NCBI RefSeq assembly: GCF_020819595.1
Contig: NZ_JAJHNP010000005.1
Coordinates: 186,001 to 250,000, forward strand
DNA length: 64,000 bases
Direction of reading: 5' to 3'
Source of the DNA: Streptomyces barringtoniae
GTDB lineage: Bacteria; Actinomycetota; Actinomycetes; Streptomycetales; Streptomycetaceae
Both the position numbers and the translations under genes were made by a program. The notes under the pieces were generated by a model. It saw only the letters and a list, made by a program, of their open reading frames with translations, was not told where the DNA came from and ran no database searches. Shown here piece after piece: positions 43,363 through 54,470 of this stretch (the stretch's first letter is position 1; each line of letters begins with the position of its first letter).

Positions 43363-44895
43363 TCAGACGATGCCCTCCGCGAGTTCGGCCTGGTCGCGGT
43401 CGCTGCCGTACGCGGCGGCGGTGGGCGTGCCGTACGAGCGGCGGGCGATGTACCACCAGATGGTCGCGAGGACCAGGACGACGGCGAGCGCCACCGACGC
43501 GTAGTTCATCGTGTCGACGGTGACCGGCGAGGCCTGCGGCAGGCAGAACAGCACGGTCACACAGGCCACCCAGATCACCGCGATCCAGCCGATCGGCCGG
43601 CTCCAGCGGCCCAGCTGCCACGGCCCCGGCCGGAAACGGTCGCCCGCGCGCAGCCGCAGCAGCACCGGGATGGCGTAGGCGGGGGTGATGCCGATGACGT
43701 TGATGGCGGTCACCGCGTTGTACGCCGTCGTCGAGTACAGCGACGGCAGGGCGAGGAGACCGGCCACGACGACGGACAGCCACACGGCGGCGACCGGTGT
43801 CTGGGTGCGGCCGCTCACCTTGCGCCACAGCTGCGAGCCGGGCAGCGCGCCGTCGCGGCTGAACGCGAACACCATCCGGCTGGCCGCCGCGACCTCGGCG
43901 TTGCCGCAGAACAGCTGCGCGACGATCACCACCAGCAGCAGCGCGCTCGCGCCGCCGGTGCCCAGGCCGTCGAGGAGGATCTGCGCGGGCGGCACACCCG
44001 TGGCGGTGTTGCGCGTGGCGTCGTAGTTCTGGATGGCGAAGGTCAGACCGGCCAGCAGCACGAAGCCGGCGATCCAGGACGCCCAGATGGACCGCACGAT
44101 GCCGCGCGCCGCGGACACCGAGGCCTGCGAGGTCTCCTCCGACAGGTGTGCGGAGGCGTCGTAGCCGGAGAAGGTGTACTGGGCGAGCAGCAGGCCGATC
44201 GCCGCCACGTAGAGCGGGTTGTGCCAGCCGGTGTCGTTGACGAACTTCGTGAACACGAAGGACACCGGCCGGTGGTGGTCGGGGACGACCGCGAGCGCGC
44301 CGACGATGAGCGCGACACCCGCCAGATGCCACCACACACTCACCGAGTTCAGCAGGCTGACCAGGCGGACGCCGAACAGGTTCAGCACCGCGTGCAGCAG
44401 CAGAATGGCGCAGAAGATGAGCATCGTCCTGCCGGGAGTCGGCGTGAAGCCCCATTGGAGGTTCGCGAACGCGCCGGTGAACAGGGCGGCGCCGTAGTCG
44501 ATACCGGCGATCGCGCCGAGCAGACCGAGCAGATTCAGCCAGCCCGTGTACCAGCCCCAGCGCCGGCCGCCGAGCCGGTCCGCCATGTAGTACAGCGCGC
44601 CGGAGGTCGGGTAGGCGCTGGTGACCTCGGCGAGCGCGAGGCCGACGCACAGCACGAACAGGCCGACGCCCGCCCAGCCCCACAGCATCACGGCCGGGCC
44701 GCCGGTGTTCAGGCCGAAGCCGTACAGGGTCATGCAGCCGGACAGGACCGAGATCACCGAGAAGCTGATCGCGAAGTTGCCGAAGCCGCCCATGCGGCGG
44801 GCCAGCACCGGCCGGTAGCCGAGTTCGCGCAGCCGCTTCTCCTCGTCCTGCTGGGGCAGGCCCGGCGAGGGCGTGGGCTCGGGGGTGGGGGACAT
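43363..44895 (-). CDS. APC-family amino acid permease (ACT-like, GABA/choline type)
   Basis: 510 residues with 12 hydrophobic segments, ATG 44895 behind GGAGG. The amino acid/choline transporter pattern is visible in LARRMGGFGNFAISFSVISV, GGPAVMLWGWAGVGLFVLC, EVTSAYPTSGALYYMADRLG, and FSGYDASAHLSEETSQAS. Members carry GABA, choline or related amines and amino acids. It is 42 bp downstream of a hypothetical gene and ends at a strong hairpin. It is unlike the AdiC-type permease at 1821. Confidence 0.85.
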   Translation of the reverse strand: MSPTPEPTPSPGLPQQDEEKRLRELGYRPVLARRMGGFGNFAISFSVISVLSGCMTLYGFGLNTGGPAVMLWGWAGVGLFVLCVGLALAEVTSAYPTSGALYYMADRLGGRRWGWYTGWLNLLGLLGAIAGIDYGAALFTGAFANLQWGFTPTPGRTMLIFCAILLLHAVLNLFGVRLVSLLNSVSVWWHLAGVALIVGALAVVPDHHRPVSFVFTKFVNDTGWHNPLYVAAIGLLLAQYTFSGYDASAHLSEETSQASVSAARGIVRSIWASWIAGFVLLAGLTFAIQNYDATRNTATGVPPAQILLDGLGTGGASALLLVVIVAQLFCGNAEVAAASRMVFAFSRDGALPGSQLWRKVSGRTQTPVAAVWLSVVVAGLLALPSLYSTTAYNAVTAINVIGITPAYAIPVLLRLRAGDRFRPGPWQLGRWSRPIGWIAVIWVACVTVLFCLPQASPVTVDTMNYASVALAVVLVLATIWWYIARRSYGTPTAAAYGSDRDQAELAEGIV

Positions 44896-44937
44896 GCGGG
44901 GGACCTCCGGGTCAAGAGGGGCGAGGACAGGTGCCGT

Positions 44938-45924
44938 TCAGGTGTGCGAGCCGTCCGCGGCCGCCCGGCAGCGGTCCCGGGCCTGGGTGAAGACCTCCAC
45001 GGCACGGTCGCGGTCGGGCGTGCGGTACATCCAGGGCGGGGGTGTGAAGTACGGTCCGATGGCGTCGAACACCCTTGCCGCGTCGGGGAACCGGAGCGAC
45101 CCCCACAGGGCGTGGGCCAGGTGGTTGAGGTCCGGCAGCGAGCACTCGTCGCGCCGGGTGTGCTCGAACCAGGAGTGCAGGGCGTGCCGCGCCTCGCGTG
45201 CCGCGTCCTCCGCCACCCAGTGCAGGTCGAGCGCCGCGTCGTGGCCGCTGTCGCGCCGGTAGCGCTCGACACGGACGTACAGCGGCAGCAGGTGCAGCGC
45301 CGAGCCGGGCGGCGCCTGTCCGGCAGCCCACTGGGCGAAGCCCGCGGCCTGCGCGAGCCGGCCCGAGCCGCCCCGCACGTACAGGAACTGGAGCATCCGA
45401 TGGTGGGCCTCGCGGTTGTACGGATCGCGCGCGTGGGCCTCCGCCAGCAGTCCCCAGGGTCCCGGCGGCAGCGTCGGCTCGGGCGCGGGCACCCGGTGCT
45501 CCTCCCAGCGCTGCTCCGGATCCAGCTGGGCCAGCGCCAGCAGACACACCCAGGGCACCGGGTCCCGCGGGGCGATCCCGGTGGCGGACTGGGCGGCGTC
45601 CCAGGCCTCGATCCACAACTCGTGGGTACGGCGGTGCTTCTCGCGCCGGGCGCGCAGGGCCCGTTCCACCCCGACCCGCGCCCGCATCACCGCGGCGTGG
45701 ACGCTGTCCGGCTCCTCCGTGAGCCAGGCGCGCACCACGTCGGTGCCGGCGGCGGCCGCCGCGAGGACCTGGGTGCGCTGGGTCCACCGCCCTCCGGGCG
45801 GGGTGTCCGCGAGCAGCGTGCGCATGGCCATCCAGCGGCCGGTGCGCAGGTCCTGGAGTGCGGCGCGCAGGGCGTGGTCGGGGCCGGCGGGGTCGTAGGA
45901 GGGACGGGGTCCTTCTCTGGCCAT
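44938..45924 (-). CDS. Hypothetical helical protein co-transcribed with the permease
   Basis: About 328 residues from ATG 45924 (a longer start at 46029 is possible but lacks support). The protein is rich in helices with Trp, Arg and His, for example RAALQDLRTGRWMAMRTLLA, LLAEAHARDPYNREAHHRML and WFEHTRRDECSLPDLNHLAH, suggesting a TPR-like helical scaffold. I do not recognise a family. It directly precedes the amino acid permease (42-bp gap), so a role linked to that transporter, or a shared promoter only, is possible. Confidence 0.65.
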   Translation of the reverse strand: MAREGPRPSYDPAGPDHALRAALQDLRTGRWMAMRTLLADTPPGGRWTQRTQVLAAAAAGTDVVRAWLTEEPDSVHAAVMRARVGVERALRARREKHRRTHELWIEAWDAAQSATGIAPRDPVPWVCLLALAQLDPEQRWEEHRVPAPEPTLPPGPWGLLAEAHARDPYNREAHHRMLQFLYVRGGSGRLAQAAGFAQWAAGQAPPGSALHLLPLYVRVERYRRDSGHDAALDLHWVAEDAAREARHALHSWFEHTRRDECSLPDLNHLAHALWGSLRFPDAARVFDAIGPYFTPPPWMYRTPDRDRAVEVFTQARDRCRAAADGSHT

Positions 45925-46172
45925 CAGCCGACTGCCCCGGGCCACTGGGGCGCGGGTGAGCTGGCGGGGTGGCGTGGCAACAGCCCTCCTGCGGGCGGAC
46001 GGAGGTGTGGGGTGCTGGTCGGCGGTCACTATAGAGGCGTGGGTTCCGCCGTGCCATTGTTACCAACTCGAGCAAGCGTTCAGCCAGTTGGCAGCCGAGG
46101 GGCGCTTGACGCCGTCCCGTGGCGGCGGCAGGCTGGCGCGGTGATCTTCGGTGCGGAGCGGGGTATGGCGAG

Positions 46173-47599
<1,427 letters not shown>

Positions 47600-47603
<4 letters not shown>

Positions 47604-49177
47604 CCGTCACCGCGGAAGGCCCGCTGCCCACGACGTCGTACGACGTCGCGATCGTCGGCGCCGGGGTCGTCGGCTGCGCCATCGCGCGGGAACTCGCCCG
47701 CCACCCCCGCCTGCGCGTCGCCCTGGTCGAGGCCCAGGACGACGTCGGGCAGGGCACCTCCAAGGCCAACACGGCCATCCTGCACACCGGTTTCGACGCG
47801 GCTCCCGGCACCCTGGAGGCCCGGCTGGTCCGCGAGGGCTACGACCGGCTCGGCGCCTACGCGGCCGACTGCGGCATCCCCGTCGAACGCGTCGGCGCCC
47901 TGCTGGTCGCCTGGGACGAGGAGCAGCTCGCCGCCCTGCCCCGGCTGGCCGGGAAGGCCGGGCGCAACGGCTGCCACGAGACGAGCCTGCTCGGCCCCGA
48001 CGAGCTGTACGCCCGCGAGCCCCACCTCGGCCCCGGCGCGCTCGGCGCCCTGCACGTGCCCGGCGAGAGCATCATCTGCCCCTGGACGACGACCCTGGCC
48101 TACGCCACCCAGGCGGTCCGCGCCGGAGTGGACCTGCACCTGAACACCAAGGTGGAGCAAACCGGCCGGCAGGACGGCCACCGCCTGCTCACCTCCCGTG
48201 GGACCCTGCACGCCCGCCACCTGGTCAACGCGGCCGGACTGCACGCCGACACCGTCGACCGGCTGTTCGGCCACGAGGACTTCACCGTCACCCCGCGCCG
48301 CGGCCAGCTCCTGGTGTACGACAAGTTCGCCCGCCCGCTTCTCCGGCACATCCTGCTGCCCGTACCGACCGCGCTCGGCAAGGGCGTCCTGGTCGCGCCG
48401 ACGGTCCACGGCAACGTGCTGCTCGGCCCCACCGCCGAGGACCTGGACGACAAGCGGGCCACCGGCTCCACCACCGACGGCCTGGCCGGACTGCGCTCCA
48501 AGGGCCGCCGCATCCTGCCGGCCCTCCTGGACGAGGAGGTCACCGCCGTCTACGCCGGGCTCCGCGCGGCCACCGGGCAGGAGGACTATCGCATCGCCGC
48601 CCACCCCGAGCAGGCGTACGTCACCGTCGGCGGCATCCGCTCCACCGGTCTGACCGCGTCCCTGGCCATCGCCGCCCATGTCGTCGGCCTGCTGGCCGGG
48701 ACCGGACTCGACCTCGGCCCGGTGCGCGAGCCGGAGCCGGTGACCGTGCCCAACCTCGGCGAGGCCTTCCCGCGCCCCTACCAGCGACCCGAACTCATCG
48801 CCGCCGACCCCGAGTACGGCACCCTCGTGTGCCACTGCGAGCGCGTCTCCCGCGGCGAGATCCGGGACGCCCTCGCCGGGACGATCCCGCCCCGCACCCT
48901 GGAGGGCCTGCGCCGCCGCACCCGGGCCCGGGCGGGCCGCTGCCAGGGCTTCTACTGCGGGGCGGCGGTACGGGAGCTGTTCGAACGGGGCCGTGCGGAG
49001 CGCGAGGGGGCGACACGGAAGCCGACGGGCGAGGAGGCGGTGCGGCGGGAGGTCTCCGCTGGGGAGCGGGAGCGGGAGCGGGGGCAGGAGCCGGGTGGCG
49101 AGGGGGCGGTGCGGCGGGAGCCGTCCGCTGGGGAGCCGGTGCGGCGACGGGAGCGGTTCGGCAGGGGGCGGTCATGA
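47600..49177 (+). CDS. FAD-dependent dehydrogenase with BFD-like iron-sulfur domain (GlpA-like)
   Basis: 525 residues. The N-terminus is a dinucleotide-binding DAO domain, YDVAIVGAGVVGCAIARELA, with GQGTSKANTAILHTGFDA and the FAD contacts HLVNAAGLHADTVDRLF. Residues about 408-465 hold a BFD-type [2Fe-2S] site, LVCHCERVSRGEI, and RCQGFYCG. This architecture is that of GlpA, the anaerobic glycerol-3-phosphate dehydrogenase subunit. The last 55 residues are a charged Glu/Arg/Gly tail with two copies of an AVRRE-SAGE unit. The start overlaps the kinase stop, and its own stop overlaps the next flavoprotein start. Confidence 0.85.
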
Positions 49178-50445
49178 CGAACCATCGCCGGGTCGACGTC
49201 CTCGTCGTCGGTGCCGGACCCGCCGGACTCGCTGCCGCCGCACGGCTGGCCGCCGCCGGGGCGGGGCACGTGGAGGTGCTGGAGCGGGAGACCGAGGCGG
49301 GCGGTGTCCCGCGGCACTGCGCCCACGGCGGCTTCGGCACGTGGACGCATCCGCTGACCGGCCCCGCCCACGCCCGCCTGCTGACCCAGGCCGCCGTGCG
49401 GGCGGGAGCGGTGATCCGAACCGGGGTGACGGTCCTGGACTGGGCGGCCGCAGAGCTGCCGGCGTCCGGGGACGCCCCGGCCCCGGGACCGGACACCGTA
49501 CTCACCGCCGTCGGACCCGGTGGGCCGGAGATCATCGAGGCGCGGGCCGTCGTGCTGGCCACCGGTGCCCGTGAACGCCCGCGCACCGCCCGGCTGGTGC
49601 CCGGCACCCGTCCCGCCGGTGTCTACACCACCGGTGAACTCCAGCAGGCCGTCCACCTGTTCGGGCAGCACATCGGCACCCGCGCGATCGTCGTCGGCGC
49701 CGAGGACGTCTCGTACGCGGCCGCCGCCACCGTGCGCGCGGCCGGCGCCGAGGTCGTCGCCCTGGTCACGGAACACCCGCGGGCCCAGACCGGCCGGGCG
49801 CGCGCCCAGTCGGCCCGCCTGCGCGACCGTATTCCCCTGCTGACGCACACCACGGTCGCCGAACTCCTCGGCCACGGCCGCCTGTCCGGGGTCCGCGTCC
49901 GCCGACGCGACGGGCGTACGGCCGATCTCGCCTGCGACACCGTCGTGTTCACGGGCGACTTCGTCCCCGACCACGAACTCGCCCGCCGCGGCGCCCTCGC
50001 CCTGGATCCCGGCACCCGCGGACCCGCCGTCGACGGCGGCCTGCACACCTCGCGCCCCGGAGTCTTCGCCGCCGGCAACGTCCTGCACGCCGTCGAGCGC
50101 GCCGGCACCGCGGCCGCCGAGGGTGCCCGGGTGGCCGGTGCCGTCCTGGACTTCCTGGCGGGCGCCCCCTGGCCGGACCCGGGAGTCCCGCTCGTCGTCG
50201 GTGCCCCGCTGCGCTGGATCGCCCCGAACCGCGTCAACCCCGCCGACCCGCCCGCCCGTTACGTCCTGCGCACCGACGCCCCGCTGACCCGCCCGGCCCT
50301 CCGGGTCCACCAGGACGGCCGCCTCCTGCACCGCGCGCGCCCGGGCCTCGGCACCGCACTGCCCAACCGCACCCTGACCCTCACGGCCCGCTGGACGGAC
50401 CAGGTCGACCCGAAGGGCGGAGAGGTGCGGGTGAGCGTGGGCTGA
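49174..50445 (+). CDS. FAD/NAD(P)-binding oxidoreductase (GlpB/HcnB-like partner)
   Basis: 423 residues. Two Rossmann motifs are seen: VLVVGAGPAGLAAAARLAAA at the N-terminus and RAIVVGAEDVSYAAAATVRA in the middle, with VVLATGARERPRTARLVPGT between, as in two-domain pyridine nucleotide-disulfide-type flavoproteins. The late ADPP- and NRTL-containing tail is not a known catalytic segment. ATG 49174 overlaps the stop of the GlpA-like gene. Together the kinase, the Fe-S flavoprotein and this flavoprotein form a three-gene operon reminiscent of glycerol-3-phosphate or hydroxyproline-type dehydrogenase complexes. Confidence 0.8.
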   Translation: MTNHRRVDVLVVGAGPAGLAAAARLAAAGAGHVEVLERETEAGGVPRHCAHGGFGTWTHPLTGPAHARLLTQAAVRAGAVIRTGVTVLDWAAAELPASGDAPAPGPDTVLTAVGPGGPEIIEARAVVLATGARERPRTARLVPGTRPAGVYTTGELQQAVHLFGQHIGTRAIVVGAEDVSYAAAATVRAAGAEVVALVTEHPRAQTGRARAQSARLRDRIPLLTHTTVAELLGHGRLSGVRVRRRDGRTADLACDTVVFTGDFVPDHELARRGALALDPGTRGPAVDGGLHTSRPGVFAAGNVLHAVERAGTAAAEGARVAGAVLDFLAGAPWPDPGVPLVVGAPLRWIAPNRVNPADPPARYVLRTDAPLTRPALRVHQDGRLLHRARPGLGTALPNRTLTLTARWTDQVDPKGGEVRVSVG

Positions 50446-50478
50446 GCGGCCCGACTTGCCGGTGCCGTGCGCGACCCG

Positions 50479-51243
50479 TCACAGATCGGTGAACGAACCG
50501 TGCCGCCCGGACCCTGACGTGAACCGGGCCGCGCCCTTGGCGCTCTGGGCCAACACGCCCATGCCGTATCGGAGTTCACTACGCAACGCCGCCTCCTCGT
50601 CCAGGCCCTCCTGGTCGAGGACCGACGCGCGGTCGCTGCGCAGGCACGCCTGCGGGAAGCGGGCCATGTCCGCGGCCAGCGCCTCGGCCTCGGCGCGGGC
50701 GCGTCCCGTCGGCACCACGCGGTTGGCGAGACCGATCTCGTAGGCCTCACGGGCCGGTACGGGGCGGCCGGTGAGGATCATGTCCATGGCCCGGCTGGTG
50801 CCGATCAACCGGGGCAGCCGTACCGTGCCGCCGTCGATCAGCGGCACGCCCCAGCGGCGGCAGTACACCCCGAACACGGCGTCCTCCTCCGCGACCCGCA
50901 GATCGCACCAGAGGGCGAGTTCGAGGCCGCCCGCGACCGCGTGCCCGGCCACCGCCGCGATCACGGGCTTCGACAGCCGCATCCGGGTCGGCCCCATCGG
51001 GCCGTCACCGTCCTCGGCCACACGGTTGCCGCGCTCGGTGCCGATCGCCTTCAGATCCGCCCCCGCGCAGAACGTGCCGCCCTCACCCCACAGCACCGCG
51101 ACCCGGGCCCGGTCGTCCGCCTCGAACTCCCGGAAGGCGTCGGCGAGTGCGGCGGCCGTGGGACCGTCCACCGCGTTGCGGGCCGCCGGCCGGGAGAGGA
51201 CGACCGTGGTGACGTACTCCGTGCGCTCCACGCGGACCGGCAT
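50479..51243 (-). CDS. Enoyl-CoA hydratase/isomerase (crotonase family)
   Basis: 254 residues from ATG 51243, which follows AAGGAGGG. Crotonase features: RPAARNAVDGPTAAALADAF, the oxyanion-hole segment GGTFCAGADLKAIGTERGN, and KPVIAAVAGHAVAGGLELAL followed by WCDLRVAEEDAVFGVYCRRW with GVPLIDGGTVRLPRLIG. The glutamates of true hydratases are not both obvious, so isomerase or another acyl-CoA reaction is possible. The gene stands alone between a convergent flavoprotein gene and a same-strand membrane protein gene 47 bp upstream. Confidence 0.9.
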   Translation of the reverse strand: MPVRVERTEYVTTVVLSRPAARNAVDGPTAAALADAFREFEADDRARVAVLWGEGGTFCAGADLKAIGTERGNRVAEDGDGPMGPTRMRLSKPVIAAVAGHAVAGGLELALWCDLRVAEEDAVFGVYCRRWGVPLIDGGTVRLPRLIGTSRAMDMILTGRPVPAREAYEIGLANRVVPTGRARAEAEALAADMARFPQACLRSDRASVLDQEGLDEEAALRSELRYGMGVLAQSAKGAARFTSGSGRHGSFTDL

Positions 51244-51290
51244 GGGAGGCCCTCCTTGTTCCGGTTTCCGGCTCGGAAGGCCACTCTGCC

Positions 51291-52265
51291 TCAGATGACC
51301 TTGAACCGTACCAGCGCCCCCAGCGTCAGCGCCCCCGGCAGCAGCGGCACCCACACGGTGATGATGCGGTAGGCGAGCACCACCGCCGTGGCCACCGCGG
51401 CCGGACCGCCCACGGCGACCAGGGCCACGATCAGGGCGGCCTCGACCGAGCCGAGCCCGCCCGGCGTGGGCACCAGCGCCACCGCGACGGTCGCCGCGAG
51501 GTAGGCGAGCGCCATGTGCGCCACCGGCACCGGCAGCCTGAGCGCCTGGCCGACCGCGGCGAGACCGGCCGCCTGCAGTGCGGGGAACGCCAGCGAGCCG
51601 CCCCACAGCGCCAGGGCGCGGGCCGGCCGGGTGTGCACCGACCGGGCCTCGCCGAGGGCGTCCCGGACGAAGGCGTACACGCGGGTGCGCAGCGGTCGTA
51701 CGAGGGCCACCGCGGCCGCCGCCACCACCAGCAGGCCGCCCGCGCCCAGCATCAGCGGCAGGGCCGAACCGTCCGGCAGCAGGGGGCCGAGCTGCAGCGC
51801 GTCGGGAAAGGCCAGCAGCAGCACGGACAGCAGACCGAGCCGGCCGACGGACTCGGCCAGCAGATACAGGGCGAGTGCGGCCGAGGAGCGGGCGAGCGGC
51901 ACCCCGCACACGGTCATGAAGCGCAGGTTCACCGCGCCCGCGCCCAGCCCGGTGGGCAGCAGGTGGTTGGCCGAGGCCGCCGCGAACTGGGTGGCCAGCA
52001 GCCGCCCCTTGGGCAGCGGCTGCACCACCGCGCCCTGGCGGGTGAACGCGGCGGCCACCCAGGTCAGACAGGTGGCGCCGGCCGCCGCGAGCAGCCACGG
52101 CCAGGAGGCGGTGCGCAGCTGGCCGAAGCCCTCGGCGAGCAGGGAGCGGTTCCGCACGGCGACCACGGCGACGAGCAGGAGCGGCAGCAGGCACAGCACC
52201 TGGCGGACGGGGACGCGACGGGGGAGTCGTCCCCGGGGTGGCGGGGACAGCGGGACGGCAGTCAC
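51291..52265 (-). CDS. Lysylphosphatidylglycerol synthase TM-region/UPF0104-like membrane protein
   Basis: 324 residues from GTG 52265. Eight or so hydrophobic segments and the motifs QFAAASANHLLPTGLGAGAV, LALYLLAESVGRLGLLSVLL and ALVPTPGGLGSVEAALIVAL with AYRIITVWVPLLPG match the AglD/UPF0104 (LPG_synthase_TM) superfamily, thought to flip or hold lipid-linked substrates. No cytosolic synthase domain is attached. It is divergent from the SoxR-type ABC exporter gene, so its promoter region overlaps that site. Confidence 0.8.
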   Translation of the reverse strand: MTAVPLSPPPRGRLPRRVPVRQVLCLLPLLLVAVVAVRNRSLLAEGFGQLRTASWPWLLAAAGATCLTWVAAAFTRQGAVVQPLPKGRLLATQFAAASANHLLPTGLGAGAVNLRFMTVCGVPLARSSAALALYLLAESVGRLGLLSVLLLAFPDALQLGPLLPDGSALPLMLGAGGLLVVAAAAVALVRPLRTRVYAFVRDALGEARSVHTRPARALALWGGSLAFPALQAAGLAAVGQALRLPVPVAHMALAYLAATVAVALVPTPGGLGSVEAALIVALVAVGGPAAVATAVVLAYRIITVWVPLLPGALTLGALVRFKVI

Positions 52266-52317
52266 ATCCGCAGAGGATCTCCGGGCCGTCCCAACGGCGG
52301 GTGAAAAGGCGGGAACA

Positions 52318-52348
52318 TTGACCTCAACGAAGCTTGAGGTTCTACGTT
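52318..52348 (+). promoter_or_regulatory. SoxR-type promoter with 19-bp spacer
   Basis: TTGACC (-35, 52318-52323) and TACGTT (-10, 52343-52348) are separated by 19 bp, the overlong spacing used by MerR-family activators. The spacer region holds the 18-bp dyad CCTCAACGAAGCTTGAGG (52322-52339), matching the SoxR box CCTCAA-N6-TTGAGG. The expected start, 7 nt after the -10, falls at the ATG of the ABC gene, so the transcript may be leaderless. In S. coelicolor SoxR controls an ABC transporter gene (SCO7008). Confidence 0.85.
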
Positions 52349-52355
52349 CTCTTCC

Positions 52356-54248
52356 ATGAGCATGGAGACCACCGCATGGATGCAACTGCATAGTGTCATG
52401 AACGCGCAGGACGAGCGCCGGCCGTTCGCCCGCGCCACGCTGCGCCGTATCGCAGCCTTCGCCCGCCCGCACCGCGCGGGTATCGTCCGGTTCGTGGTGC
52501 TCGGGGTGGTGACCGCGCTGCTCGCCGTGGCCACCCCCGTGCTCGCCGGCCGCGTCGTCGACGCGATCGTGGCGGGGCACGACTCCGGCACGGTGGTCCG
52601 GCTGTCCCTGCTCATCGCGCTCGTCGCCCTCGCGGAGGCGGGGCTCGGCATCCTCGGCCGGCGCCTGTCGGCGACGCTCGGGGAGGGACTCATCCTCGAC
52701 CTCAGAACGGCTGTGTTCGATCATGTGCAGCGCATGCCCGTCGCGTTCTTCACACGGACTCGTACGGGAGCGCTGGTCAGCCGGCTCAACAACGACGTGA
52801 TCGGCGCCCAGCGGGCGTTCGCCAACACCCTGTCCGGCGTGGTCAGCAACCTGGTCACCCTGCTGCTCACCCTCGCCGTGATGCTGACCCTGTCCTGGCA
52901 GATCACCCTGCTCGCGCTGGTGCTGCTGCCGGTGTTCGTGCTGCCGGCCCGCCGCATGGGCACCCGGATGGCCCGCATGCAGCGCGAGGCGGCGGCGCTG
53001 AACGCGGCCATGGGCACCCGGATGACCGAGCGCTTCTCCGCGCCCGGAGCCACCCTGGTCAAGCTGTTCGGCCGCCCGGAGGAGGAGTCGGCGGAGTTCG
53101 CGGCCCGCGCCGCGAGGGTGCGGGACATCGGTGTGCGCACGGCCACGGCCCAGTCGGTGTTCATCACCTCCCTCACCCTGGTCTCCTCCCTCGCGCTGGC
53201 CCTCGTCTACGGCCTCGGCGGCTGGTTCGCGCTGGACGGCACCCTGCAGGCGGGCGCGGTCGTCTCCCTCGCCCTGCTGCTGACCCGCCTGTACGCCCCG
53301 CTCACCGCGCTCGCCGGCGCCCGGGTCGAGGTGATGAGCGCGCTGGTCAGCTTCGAGCGGGTCTTCGAGGTGCTGGACCTTCAGCCGCTGATCGAGGAGA
53401 AGCCGGACGCCCGGGACGTCCCCGAGGGGCCGGTCGCCGTCGAGTTCGACGACGTCCGCTTCTCCTACCCGGCCGCCGACCAGGTCTCCCTCGCCTCCCT
53501 GGAGGAGGTCGCCGCCCTCGACACCCGCGGCGGCTCCGAGGTCCTGCACGGCATCTCCTTCCGCGCCGAACCCGGCCAGACCGTCGCCCTCGTCGGCTCC
53601 TCCGGCGCCGGCAAGTCCACCATCGCCCAGCTGCTGCCGCGCCTGTACGACGTCGACGCGGGCGCCGTCCGCATCGGAGGCGTCGACGTCCGCGACGTGA
53701 CGGCCGCCTCCCTGCGCGGCACGCTCGGCATGGTCACCCAGGACGGCCACCTCTTCCACGACACGGTGCGCGCCAACCTCCTCCTCGCCCGCCCCGACGC
53801 CACCGACGAGGAGCTCTGGGACGCGCTCGGCCGCGCCCGGCTGGCCGACGTTGCACGGTCCCTGCCCGACGGCCTGGACACGGTGGTCGGCGAGCGCGGC
53901 TACCGGCTCTCCGGCGGCGAGCGCCAGCGGATGACCATCGCCCGGCTGCTGCTGGCCCGCCAGCGCGTGGTCATCCTGGACGAGGCCACCGCCCACCTGG
54001 ACAACACCTCCGAGGCGGCCGTCCAGGAGGCCCTCACCGAGGCCCTGGAGGGCCGCACCGCCGTGGTCATCGCCCACCGACTGTCCACGGTCCGGGCCGC
54101 CGACCTGATCCTCGTCGTGGAGTCCGGCCTGATCGTGGAGCGTGGCACGCACGAGGAACTGCTGGCGGGGGAGGGCCGGTACGCGGAGCTGTACCGGACC
54201 CAGTTCGCGGGTCGTGCGGAGCCGGACGCCGAAGTGGCGGTCGGCTGA
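52356..54248 (+). CDS. ABC transporter, fused membrane and ATPase domains (SoxR-regulated exporter)
   Basis: 630 residues. The first 330 residues form a six-helix exporter membrane domain (VVLGVVTALLAVATPVLAGR, VTLLLTLAVMLTLSWQITLL, VFITSLTLVSSLALALVYGL). The ATPase half has Walker A ALVGSSGAGKSTIAQ, signature RLSGGERQRMTIARLLLARQ, Walker B RVVILDEATAHLD and VVIAHRLSTVRAADL. This is a homodimeric drug/lipid-type exporter. ATG 52356 or 52362 could start translation; no ribosome site precedes them, consistent with a leaderless mRNA from the SoxR-type promoter. The box suggests induction by redox-active compounds, fitting expulsion of such molecules. Confidence 0.9.
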   Translation: MSMETTAWMQLHSVMNAQDERRPFARATLRRIAAFARPHRAGIVRFVVLGVVTALLAVATPVLAGRVVDAIVAGHDSGTVVRLSLLIALVALAEAGLGILGRRLSATLGEGLILDLRTAVFDHVQRMPVAFFTRTRTGALVSRLNNDVIGAQRAFANTLSGVVSNLVTLLLTLAVMLTLSWQITLLALVLLPVFVLPARRMGTRMARMQREAAALNAAMGTRMTERFSAPGATLVKLFGRPEEESAEFAARAARVRDIGVRTATAQSVFITSLTLVSSLALALVYGLGGWFALDGTLQAGAVVSLALLLTRLYAPLTALAGARVEVMSALVSFERVFEVLDLQPLIEEKPDARDVPEGPVAVEFDDVRFSYPAADQVSLASLEEVAALDTRGGSEVLHGISFRAEPGQTVALVGSSGAGKSTIAQLLPRLYDVDAGAVRIGGVDVRDVTAASLRGTLGMVTQDGHLFHDTVRANLLLARPDATDEELWDALGRARLADVARSLPDGLDTVVGERGYRLSGGERQRMTIARLLLARQRVVILDEATAHLDNTSEAAVQEALTEALEGRTAVVIAHRLSTVRAADLILVVESGLIVERGTHEELLAGEGRYAELYRTQFAGRAEPDAEVAVG

Positions 54249-54351
54249 GTCTGCCCTCAAGACCGCGGGAGACCTCGGTGGTGCCGCAGAAGGCGCCACC
54301 GAGACGGCCGCGCCCACGGCGGCCCACGGTGGTGAACGTCTGTCACATCAC

Positions 54352-54380
54352 TTGACGCCAGTGGTCCGTACCTTTAGTTT
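54352..54380 (+). promoter_or_regulatory. Promoter with dre-like element ahead of chitinase gene
   Basis: TTGACG (54352-54357) and TAGTTT (54375-54380) are 17 bp apart. Between them AGTGGTCCGTACCTTT (54360-54375) matches 11 of 16 positions of the DasR site AGTGGTCTAGACCACT, and TGGTCCGTACCT resembles the direct-repeat unit of Streptomyces chitinase promoters. Confidence 0.6.
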
Positions 54381-54470
54381 CACGCCTTAAACAAAGTCTG
54401 CGGACGCCTCAACGCCCATTCTGTCCACTGGTGTTGGGTCGCACCCCCCACACGAAAGGCCGCCCCCTAC

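Noticed and set aside
51291..54317. A 1008-aa minus-strand frame
   Set aside because: Only the C-terminal 324 residues (51291-52265) are a real membrane protein; the rest is antisense to the ABC exporter.
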